A stretch of 12,358 nucleotides of DNA from an uncultured Lachnospiraceae bacterium (GTDB taxonomy: Bacteria; Bacillota; Clostridia; Lachnospirales; Lachnospiraceae). The stretch spans positions 1-12,358 of the forward strand of contig CANCYO010000076.1 of the NCBI GenBank assembly GCA_947382415.1, read 5' to 3'. The notes under the pieces were generated by a model, which was not told the DNA's origin, did not search any database, and saw only the letters and a program-made list of their open reading frames with translations. The position numbers and the translations under genes were made by a program. This document shows positions 6,584 through 12,358 of the stretch, piece by piece (within the stretch, counting starts at the first letter, position 1; each line of letters begins with the position of its first letter).

Positions 6584-7523
6584 CGTCCTCTTCCTCGTCT
6601 CTTCTCTTTGCCAAAGAATTCTGCACCCGCGTATAAAGCTCTTTTGCTGCGTTATATCCCATCTTCTTCTGACGGTGGTTTGCGGCCGCCGACTCGCAGA
6701 TGACCGCCAGATTCCGCCCGGGACGGATGGGCAGCGTATAGCATACTACCTTGTTGCCCAGATACTCCGTATAGTTTTCCTCAAGCCCCAGCCTGTCATA
6801 CTCCTTGTCCTTGTCCCACTCCTCCAGACGGATCACCATGTCCACCTGCTGGGTGTCCATGACGGCGGCGGCTCCGAACAATGCCTTCACGTCCACAATG
6901 CCGATACCGCGCAGCTCTATAAAATGCTTGGTGATATCCGGTGCAGAGCCCACCAGCGTGTCGTCGCTGACCTTCCGAAGCTCCACCACATCATCCGTCA
7001 CCAGACGGTGTCCTCTCTTGATCAGCTCCAGCGCAGCCTCCGACTTACCGATACCGCTCTCACCGGTGAGCAACACGCCGATGCCGTGAATATCCATCAG
7101 CACCCCATGCACGGAAATACAGGGGGCCAGCTTTACGCTCAGCCACCTTATGATCTCCGCCATAAAAGAAGAGGTTGATTTATTCGTAGAAAAAATCGGC
7201 ACCTGTCCCTTCACCGCCGTCTCCAGAAAAATCGGATCCGGCTGCAGTTCCCGGCAGAACACGACGCAGGGAACCTCGCTGGAGAGCAGCTTTGTGTATA
7301 CCGCCCGCTTCTGCTCATCGCTCAGAGTCTCCATATAGGAATACTCCACAAACCCAATGATCTGCAGCCGGGTAGCGTCAAAATTTTCAAAATAACCGGC
7401 CAACTGCAAAGCCGGACGATTCACCTCCGCCAGCGTGATGCGGTGTGCTTTCAAATCTACATCCGGAGTCAGATTCTCCAGCTTCATTTTCTCAATGACA
7501 CGGTTCAGACTTACACTCGCCAT
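6576..7523 (-). CDS. hprK: HPr kinase/phosphorylase
   Basis: A 315-residue bifunctional enzyme that phosphorylates Ser-46 of HPr and Crh when glycolytic intermediates are high, and removes the phosphate when phosphate is high. It is the sensor for CcpA-dependent carbon catabolite repression in Firmicutes. The C-terminal kinase domain has His139 in SVHG, Walker A GESGIGKS (154-161), the DD pair (177-178) and the family signature ELRGIGIVDVKALFG (203-217); IRPGRN (266-271) is also conserved. It ends in an acidic tail (EEEDDE). The start at 7523 lies just after an unusual Shine-Dalgarno-like AAGGGGGGG containing seven consecutive G residues (7529-7535). It is 36 bases downstream of uvrC, and its presumed substrate, the Crh-like protein, is encoded further along the same block. 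Confidence 0.97.
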   Translation of the reverse strand: MASVSLNRVIEKMKLENLTPDVDLKAHRITLAEVNRPALQLAGYFENFDATRLQIIGFVEYSYMETLSDEQKRAVYTKLLSSEVPCVVFCRELQPDPIFLETAVKGQVPIFSTNKSTSSFMAEIIRWLSVKLAPCISVHGVLMDIHGIGVLLTGESGIGKSEAALELIKRGHRLVTDDVVELRKVSDDTLVGSAPDITKHFIELRGIGIVDVKALFGAAAVMDTQQVDMVIRLEEWDKDKEYDRLGLEENYTEYLGNKVVCYTLPIRPGRNLAVICESAAANHRQKKMGYNAAKELYTRVQNSLAKRRDEEEDDE

Positions 7524-7559
7524 GATTGCCCCCCCTTTTCCTCAAACACATTCAGTCTA

Positions 7560-9476
7560 TCATTCCGATTCTCCTTTGTCAACAAAGGGCAGGGACTCTG
7601 CGGGCCTGTTTTCCCGCCTTTTCTGAAAGAAATGGAGAATCGCCTCCACCGTCCGTTCATTGAGCTCAGGAACCCCGCACAACTCCTCTCTCGTGGCGTT
7701 TCCGATCTCCTCCAGAGATTTAAAATGACGCATCAGGGCCTTCCTGCGGGCCGGCCCTACCCCGGGGATATCATCCAGCACAGACTTGACCTGCGCTTTG
7801 CTGCGAAGCGATCTGTGATACTCGATGGCAAAACGATGCGCCTCGTCCTGTATGCGGGTGATCAGCTTAAAGCCTTCCGAATGCGTGTCGATGGGCAGTT
7901 CCACATTATTGAAATACAGGCCTCTGGTGCGGTGATTGTCGTCCTTTACCATGCCGCAGACCGGAATGCGTATATCCAGCTCGTCCAGAACCTCCAGCGC
8001 GATATTGACCTGTCCCCGGCCTCCGTCCATAAGCAGCAGATCGGGAAATTTGGTAAAGCTTCCAAACTCCTTTTCCAGTTCTTTCTCCCGAAGCTCTCTG
8101 CTCTCCTCCATCCCGTGGACAAAGCGTCTGGTCAGAACCTCCTTCATGCAGGCGTAATCATCCGGCCCCGAAACGCTCTTGATGCGGAATTTACGGTAAT
8201 CGCTGCGCTTGGGTTTTCCCTTTTCATAGACCACCATGGAACCTACGTTTTCAAACCCATTGGTATTGGAGATATCAAAAGCCTCCATGCGATCGATGCC
8301 GGGCAGTCCCAGAATGGCCGCAATCTCCTTCACCGCCCCGATGGTGCGTCCCTCCTCGCGCTTTAACCGCTCCCTGTCCTGACTCAGGATCAGCTTTGCA
8401 TTGCCCGCCGCCAGTTCCACAAGCTTCTCCTTGCTGCCGATCTTGGGTACGCGAAGATACACCCGGTTCCCCTTTCGCTCCGACAGCCATTTCTCGATGA
8501 GCGCCGCGTCCTCAATCTCATACTGCAGCATCAGCTCCTTGGGAATAAAGGGAGTCCCGGCATAAAACTGTTTGACAAAGTCTCCAAGAATCCCCGGCTT
8601 ATCATTGGGCGGCACATTGGTCATATAATAATGTTCTCTGCCGATCAGCTTGCCGTCCCGGACAAAAAACACCTGCACTACAGCCTCACGCTCATCCTGA
8701 TAGAGCGCGATCACGTCCTTGTCCTCTCCTACGCTGTCAGTGATCTTCTGTTTCTGGGATACCGCCTTGACGCTGTTGTACAGATCCCGGTATCTCGCCG
8801 CCTCCTCAAACTCCATGGCCTCCGCCGCCGCTTTCATCTGCTGCTCCAGACTCTTGAGGATCGGGCTGTAATTGCCGTTCAAAAAAGACAGCGCTTCCTC
8901 CACTCTGGCCCGGTACTCTGCCTCATCCACATTGCCGGCACAGGGCGCAAGGCATTGTTTGATATGATAGTTCAGGCATGGTCTGTCCAGCCCGATATCT
9001 CTGGGCAGCACCCGGTTACAGGTGCGAAGCTGATAGAGCTTATTCAACAGCTCTATGGTATTTTTCACAGCTCCTCCGCTGGTGTATGGTCCGAAATATT
9101 TGGACTTGTCCTTCTTCATGGTGCGGGAGATCATGATCCGCGGAAACGCCTCTCCCACCGTTACCTTAATATAAGGATAGGTTTTATCATCCTTCAGGAG
9201 CGTATTATATTTAGGGGAATGCTCCTTGATCAGATTGTTTTCCAGCACCAGAGCCTCCAGCTCCGAATCAGTCACAATATACTCAAAACGCGCAATAAGG
9301 GAAACCATCCTGTCTATGGCCGGCCCCCTGCCAATGTTCTCCCTGAAATAGGATCGAACACGGTTGTGGAGATTAACTGCCTTGCCCACATACAAAATGG
9401 TATCCCTCTGGTCTCGCATAATATAGACTCCCGGCTCATTGGGGAGCTTTTTTAATTCTTCTTCAATGTTGAACAT
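7560..9476 (-). CDS. uvrC: Excinuclease ABC subunit C
   Basis: A 638-residue nucleotide excision repair nuclease that, with UvrB, cuts on both sides of a DNA lesion. Domains in order: GIY-YIG nuclease (GVY 16-18, YVG 29-31, Arg39, Glu79) for the 3' cut; a cysteine cluster, Cys153, Cys167, Cys175 and Cys179, at the positions reported to hold an iron-sulfur cluster in E. coli UvrC; the UVR helix hairpin that binds UvrB (about 205-238); the RNase H-like nuclease for the 5' cut with Asp401, Asp484 and His547; and a C-terminal helix-hairpin-helix pair (about 566-616). Length is slightly above the usual 590-620. The start at 9476 has AGGAG 6 bases upstream, better than an in-frame ATG at 9506. It follows ftsH by 53 bases. 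Confidence 0.97.
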   Translation of the reverse strand: MFNIEEELKKLPNEPGVYIMRDQRDTILYVGKAVNLHNRVRSYFRENIGRGPAIDRMVSLIARFEYIVTDSELEALVLENNLIKEHSPKYNTLLKDDKTYPYIKVTVGEAFPRIMISRTMKKDKSKYFGPYTSGGAVKNTIELLNKLYQLRTCNRVLPRDIGLDRPCLNYHIKQCLAPCAGNVDEAEYRARVEEALSFLNGNYSPILKSLEQQMKAAAEAMEFEEAARYRDLYNSVKAVSQKQKITDSVGEDKDVIALYQDEREAVVQVFFVRDGKLIGREHYYMTNVPPNDKPGILGDFVKQFYAGTPFIPKELMLQYEIEDAALIEKWLSERKGNRVYLRVPKIGSKEKLVELAAGNAKLILSQDRERLKREEGRTIGAVKEIAAILGLPGIDRMEAFDISNTNGFENVGSMVVYEKGKPKRSDYRKFRIKSVSGPDDYACMKEVLTRRFVHGMEESRELREKELEKEFGSFTKFPDLLLMDGGRGQVNIALEVLDELDIRIPVCGMVKDDNHRTRGLYFNNVELPIDTHSEGFKLITRIQDEAHRFAIEYHRSLRSKAQVKSVLDDIPGVGPARRKALMRHFKSLEEIGNATREELCGVPELNERTVEAILHFFQKRRENRPAESLPFVDKGESE

Positions 9477-9529
9477 GCGCTGCTCCTGTCTATGGTTTTG
9501 CCTCAAACCCCACTCCGGTCACCGGCGCA

Positions 9530-11752
9530 CTATTCAATCCTTCCGTTGGAAAATCTGCCTCTCATGGAATCGGAGTCCTCTGTACCGTTCGCAGGATCCC
9601 TCTGCCCGGGTGTCTGCTCCGGCATTTGCTCCATCGTCTGCCCGGGTGTCTGCTCCATCGTCTTCTCCGATACCTTATCCGTATCCGGTATGGCATTCGG
9701 TATTTCCTTTGACATCTCATTCAGCGTCCCGGGCATTTTCCATGGCTCTCCCAGAATACCGGTTTTCTCAGCATTCCCCGTTTGTTTGGGAGCTGCGATG
9801 TCCTTGGACTCCTTAGGTTCCTCGGGCTCGGGAATGCCCTTTGCCTCCCGGAAAATCTTCATAAATTCCTTGCCGGTGATGGTCTCCTTCTCGATGAGGA
9901 AAGCCGCCAGCTTATCCATGACATCTCTGTTCTCGCGAAGCAGTTTGAGGGCTTTCTCATAACTCTCTCTGATGATTTCCACCACCTCGGAATCTATCGC
10001 CGCCGCAGTCTCGTCACTGCAGCTTAAGGCTGTGCGTCCCTCCAGATACTGGCTCTCCATCGTGGCCAGGCTCACCAGACCAAACTTTCTGCTCATGCCG
10101 TAGCGCACCACCATATTCCGTGCAATGGAGGTAGCCCTTTCAATATCGTTGGCAGCGCCCGTGGTCACGGTCTCAAACACAATCTCCTCGGCGGCGCGTC
10201 CTCCCACCAGGCTCACCAGCAGATCGCGCAGCTCCGCCTCGGTGTTCAGATATTTCTCTTCCTCCGGCACCTGCATCACATAACCCAGAGCCCCCATAGT
10301 GCGGGGTACGATCGTGATCTTCTGCACGGGCTCCGAATTCTTCTGCAGCGCGCTGATCAGGGCATGACCTACCTCATGATAGGATACGATCTTGCGCTCC
10401 TCCTTGCTCATGATGCGGTCCTTTTTCTCTTTACCTACCAGAACCACCTCAACGGCGTTGAACAGATCCTGCTGGTTTACAAACTCACGCTTTTCCTTCA
10501 CGGCATTGATAGCCGCCTCGTTTATCATATTGGCCAGATCAGAACCTACGGCGCCGCTGGTAGCCAGCGCGATGGCATCCAGATCCACCGTCTCATCCAT
10601 TTTCACATCCTTGGCGTGAACCTTCAGAATCTCCACACGCCCCTTCAGATCCGGTTTATCCACAATGATGCGCCTGTCAAAACGCCCGGGACGCAAAAGC
10701 GCCTTGTCCAGAATCTCCGGCCTGTTGGTAGCTGCCAGAATCAGAATTCCCTTGGAGCTGTCAAAACCGTCCATCTCAGAGAGAAGCTGATTCAGCGTCT
10801 GTTCCCGCTCCTCGTTTCCGCCTCCGTATTTGGAGTCACGGCTTCGTCCGATAGCGTCGATCTCATCAATAAACACGATACAGGGAGCATGCTTGGTAGC
10901 CTCCTTGAACAGATCGCGCACACGGCTGGCGCCCACACCCACATACATCTCGATGAAGTCGGAACCCGTCAGGGAGAAAAAGGGCACCTTGGCCTCCCCC
11001 GCCACAGCTCTCGCCAGCAGGGTCTTACCGGTTCCGGGCGGTCCCACAAGCAATGCGCCCTTGGGGAGCTTTGCACCGATCTTGGTATACTTCCCGGGGT
11101 CATGCAGAAAGTCCACGACCTCCACCAGAGACTCCTTGGCCTCGTCCTCGCCGGCCACGTCCTTGAAGGTTACGCCCGTCTCCTTCTGCACATAGACCTT
11201 GGCGTTGCTCTTGCCTACGCTCAGAGGGCCTCCCGCTCCGTTCATCTTGCGGAACATGAAACCCATCAGGATCCAGAGCAGTACCAGCGGCAGAACGATT
11301 GTGAGCAGGATATCCATCCAGCGGCTGTCGGACACCACGCGCTGGGCCGGAATCTGCTTTTCCTCCAGCCTTGCGGTAAGCGTCGTGAGATCCTCCATCA
11401 TGCGGGTGGTATAACTCTCGCCCTTGAGCTTGATACTGTCTCCATAGCGCTCCATAAACGCGGAAGTAAAAGGATCCATTTTCTTCTCCTGTACTTCCTT
11501 GTCATATTTCAGCGTGACGCTCAGAATTGATTTTTCGTAATTTACCAACACGGACTCCACCTTATCCTCCTTCAGATCCTGAAGGAATTTGGTGTACTCC
11601 TGCTCCTCCTGTCTGCTGCTTCCAAGAAGCAGACCCGAGAACAGCATCACCAGCAAAAGGGAACACAGCATGGCGATCAGAAGCATTCCGATGCTCGGTT
11701 TTTTCGGCGGTTGATTATTGCCGTTATTATTATTCATCTGATGATTATCCAT
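9530..11752 (-). CDS. ftsH: ATP-dependent zinc metalloprotease FtsH
   Basis: A 740-residue membrane-anchored AAA+ protease that degrades misassembled membrane proteins and selected regulators. An Asn-rich N-terminus precedes membrane segment 1 (about 22-44), an extracytoplasmic domain, and membrane segment 2 (about 146-166). The ATPase module has Walker A GPPGTGKT (237-244), pore loop MYVGVG (269-274), Walker B IVFIDEID (292-299) and the second region of homology with arginine finger (342-360). The protease site is HEVGH (459-463) with Asp536 as the likely third zinc ligand. The last 100 residues are a Pro/Glu/Gln/Met-rich, repeat-bearing tail that looks disordered. ATG 11752 is chosen because GGAG lies 5 bases upstream and because an ATG at 11791 would overlap the -10 box. 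First gene of the operon. Confidence 0.97.
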   Translation of the reverse strand: MDNHQMNNNNGNNQPPKKPSIGMLLIAMLCSLLLVMLFSGLLLGSSRQEEQEYTKFLQDLKEDKVESVLVNYEKSILSVTLKYDKEVQEKKMDPFTSAFMERYGDSIKLKGESYTTRMMEDLTTLTARLEEKQIPAQRVVSDSRWMDILLTIVLPLVLLWILMGFMFRKMNGAGGPLSVGKSNAKVYVQKETGVTFKDVAGEDEAKESLVEVVDFLHDPGKYTKIGAKLPKGALLVGPPGTGKTLLARAVAGEAKVPFFSLTGSDFIEMYVGVGASRVRDLFKEATKHAPCIVFIDEIDAIGRSRDSKYGGGNEEREQTLNQLLSEMDGFDSSKGILILAATNRPEILDKALLRPGRFDRRIIVDKPDLKGRVEILKVHAKDVKMDETVDLDAIALATSGAVGSDLANMINEAAINAVKEKREFVNQQDLFNAVEVVLVGKEKKDRIMSKEERKIVSYHEVGHALISALQKNSEPVQKITIVPRTMGALGYVMQVPEEEKYLNTEAELRDLLVSLVGGRAAEEIVFETVTTGAANDIERATSIARNMVVRYGMSRKFGLVSLATMESQYLEGRTALSCSDETAAAIDSEVVEIIRESYEKALKLLRENRDVMDKLAAFLIEKETITGKEFMKIFREAKGIPEPEEPKESKDIAAPKQTGNAEKTGILGEPWKMPGTLNEMSKEIPNAIPDTDKVSEKTMEQTPGQTMEQMPEQTPGQRDPANGTEDSDSMRGRFSNGRIE
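9601..9664 (-). repeat. Short tandem repeats encoding the FtsH tail
   Basis: A perfect 20-bp direct repeat occurs at 9601-9620 and 9637-9656 (36-base, 12-codon offset), and a GCTCCATCGTCT repeat occurs at 9628 and 9652 (24-base offset). Offsets are whole codons, giving the repeating peptide TMEQTPGQ, TMEQMPEQ, TPGQ near residues 698-717. In-frame tail length variation would be expected. Confidence 0.75.
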
Positions 11753-11757
11753 AACTA

Positions 11758-11761
11758 CTCC
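11758..11761 (-). promoter_or_regulatory. Ribosome binding site deciding the ftsH start
   Basis: GGAG on the minus strand lies 5 bases before ATG 11752. The longer in-frame start at 11791 has no such site. Confidence 0.7.
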
Positions 11762-11789
11762 ATTTCCCGGCCATGCGCCGATATGTTCC

Positions 11790-11818
11790 ATTATATAGAC
11801 AGTTTAGCCATAAATCAA
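11790..11818 (-). promoter_or_regulatory. Sigma-A type promoter of the ftsH operon
   Basis: On the minus strand TTGATT (11813-11818), 17 bases of spacer and a perfect TATAAT (11790-11795). The start of transcription would be near 11783, giving a leader of about 30 bases to ATG 11752. This is the best promoter in the window and probably drives the genes from ftsH to the Crh-like gene. Confidence 0.85.
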
Positions 11819-11851
11819 TAAAAGAAATATTAAATATTGCCCAATTTCCCA

Positions 11852-11880
11852 TTGATTTTATATGAAATTTTCTGTATGAT
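11852..11880 (+). promoter_or_regulatory. Divergent promoter of the DUF1846 gene
   Basis: TTGATT (11852-11857), a 17-base spacer and TATGAT (11875-11880) on the plus strand, with transcription starting near 11887. It is back to back with the ftsH promoter: the two -35 boxes are identical and 33 bases apart, and together with one flanking base form a 7-bp inverted repeat (AATCAAT and ATTGATT). Confidence 0.75.
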
Positions 11881-11904
11881 AAAACAGAAAATGGGGGTAC
11901 GTTT

Positions 11905-12312
11905 ATGAGAAAAACAGGTTTTGACAATGACAAATATCTCCAGATGCAGTCGGAGCGGATAAAGGAGAGAATTGCCGCTTTTGGCGGAAAGCTCTATCTG
12001 GAATTCGGCGGCAAACTTTTTGACGACTACCACGCGTCCCGGGTGCTGCCGGGCTTTAAACCGGACAGCAAGATCAACATGCTGGCACAGCTCAAGGATC
12101 AGGCCGAGATTGTCATCGTGATCAACGCTGCCGATATCGAAAAAAATAAAGTGCGCTCGGACTTGGGGATCTCCTATGACTTGGACGTGCTGCGCCTCAT
12201 CGACGCGTTTCGCGGTTACGGGCTCTATGTGGGCAGCGTATGCCTGACACAGTTTGCCGCGCAGCCCAGCGCCGTGGCCTATCAGAAGAAATTGGAGTCC
12301 CTGGGAATGAAG
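11905..12312 (+). CDS. DUF1846-family protein, 5' part only
   Basis: The first 136 codons of a protein that normally runs to about 500 residues. The N-terminus (MRKTGFDNDKYLQMQSE), the block GGKLYLEFGGKLFDDYHASR and the following VLPGFKPDSKINML and QAEIVIVINAADIEKNK segments match what I know of DUF1846, widespread in Firmicutes. The family has solved structures but no settled function that I can name. The start has GGGGG at 11893-11897, 7 bases upstream, and a promoter just before that. The authentic sequence ends at 12312. The open frame continues to the window edge only because it reads through an adapter (giving RSEERRVGKEC), so those last residues must not be taken as protein. Confidence 0.9.
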
Positions 12313-12358
12313 AGATCGGAAGAGCGTCGTGTAGGGAAAGAGTGTTGCGAGACGTGGG
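12313..12358 (+). other. Illumina TruSeq adapter contamination at the contig end
   Basis: From 12313 the sequence reads AGATCGGAAGAGCGTCGTG and continues through GTAGGGAAAGAGTGT to 12345, matching the 33-base reverse complement of the TruSeq Read 1 adapter. The following 8 bases (12346-12353) are where a dual-index i5 barcode would sit. The final GTGGG begins like the next adapter segment, which starts GTG. This is not genomic sequence. Confidence 0.97.

Noticed and set aside
6201..8366. Long plus-strand open frames of 307-325 codons antisense to glucokinase, hprK and uvrC
   Set aside because: All overlap well-supported genes, and the translations look low in structure, with His/Arg/Ser-rich runs typical of antisense frames.
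9515..9525. Palindrome CCGGTCACCGG between ftsH and uvrC
   Set aside because: Only 5-bp arms, no T-run on either strand, and the genes are 53 bases apart in the same direction, so it does not look like a terminator.
10364..11530. A 388-codon open frame on the plus strand, antisense to ftsH
   Set aside because: The opposite strand encodes an unmistakable FtsH with all catalytic motifs. The antisense translation shows no family motif and no convincing start signal; it follows from codon bias.
11745..12033. Two minus-strand frames of 62-67 codons across the ftsH promoter and the DUF1846 start
   Set aside because: They overlap both promoters and the well-supported plus-strand gene and show no recognisable features.
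12313..12358. Apparent C-terminal extension of the DUF1846 protein
   Set aside because: It is the translation of an Illumina adapter, not a novel domain.

Overview
The window looks like one end of a draft or metagenomic contig from a Clostridia-type Firmicute, most likely of the Lachnospiraceae. This is inferred from gene order and protein sequence, not from a search. The support is a compact run of genes on the minus strand, GGAGG-type ribosome binding sites, HPr kinase together with WhiA, and an HPr-like gene directly after whiA, as crh follows whiA in Bacillus. Hand counts give about 56% GC in three 60-base lines of fba and about 29% in a small gene at the left edge.

Left edge (1-474, plus strand). 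The first 171 bases are the tail of a reading frame interrupted by an in-frame TAA. They are followed by a small, acidic, AT-rich gene of the DUF1871 type. This stretch looks like accessory DNA beside a housekeeping block.

Core block (about 517-11818, minus strand). In transcription order it holds ftsH, uvrC, hprK, a ROK-family glucokinase, murB, rapZ, whiA, a Crh-like HPr paralogue, a diacylglycerol kinase-family lipid kinase, and class II fructose-bisphosphate aldolase. From ftsH to whiA all gaps are under 55 bases and hprK overlaps the glucokinase gene by 8 bases, so one transcript from the promoter before ftsH is likely. The Crh-like gene has an additional candidate promoter overlapped by a perfect inverted repeat. 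Fba has its own extended -10 promoter and ends in a strong hairpin terminator.

The theme is carbon status and cell envelope. HprK would phosphorylate Ser-46 of the Crh-like protein. That protein has Glu instead of the phosphorylatable His at position 15, so it should regulate rather than carry phosphate. Glucokinase and aldolase are glycolytic, MurB makes peptidoglycan precursor, RapZ and WhiA are associated with envelope metabolism and division, and FtsH and UvrC handle membrane-protein quality control and DNA repair.

Right edge (11819-12358). A divergent promoter drives a DUF1846-family gene on the plus strand. Its authentic sequence stops after 136 codons at 12312. From 12313 the sequence is an Illumina TruSeq adapter, not genomic DNA.

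I saw no tRNA, rRNA, CRISPR array or transposase. I did not find an undescribed multi-gene system; the strongest leads are the Glu-15 Crh-like protein with its operator-like promoter, the shortened WhiA, and the broken gene plus DUF1871 pair at the left edge.
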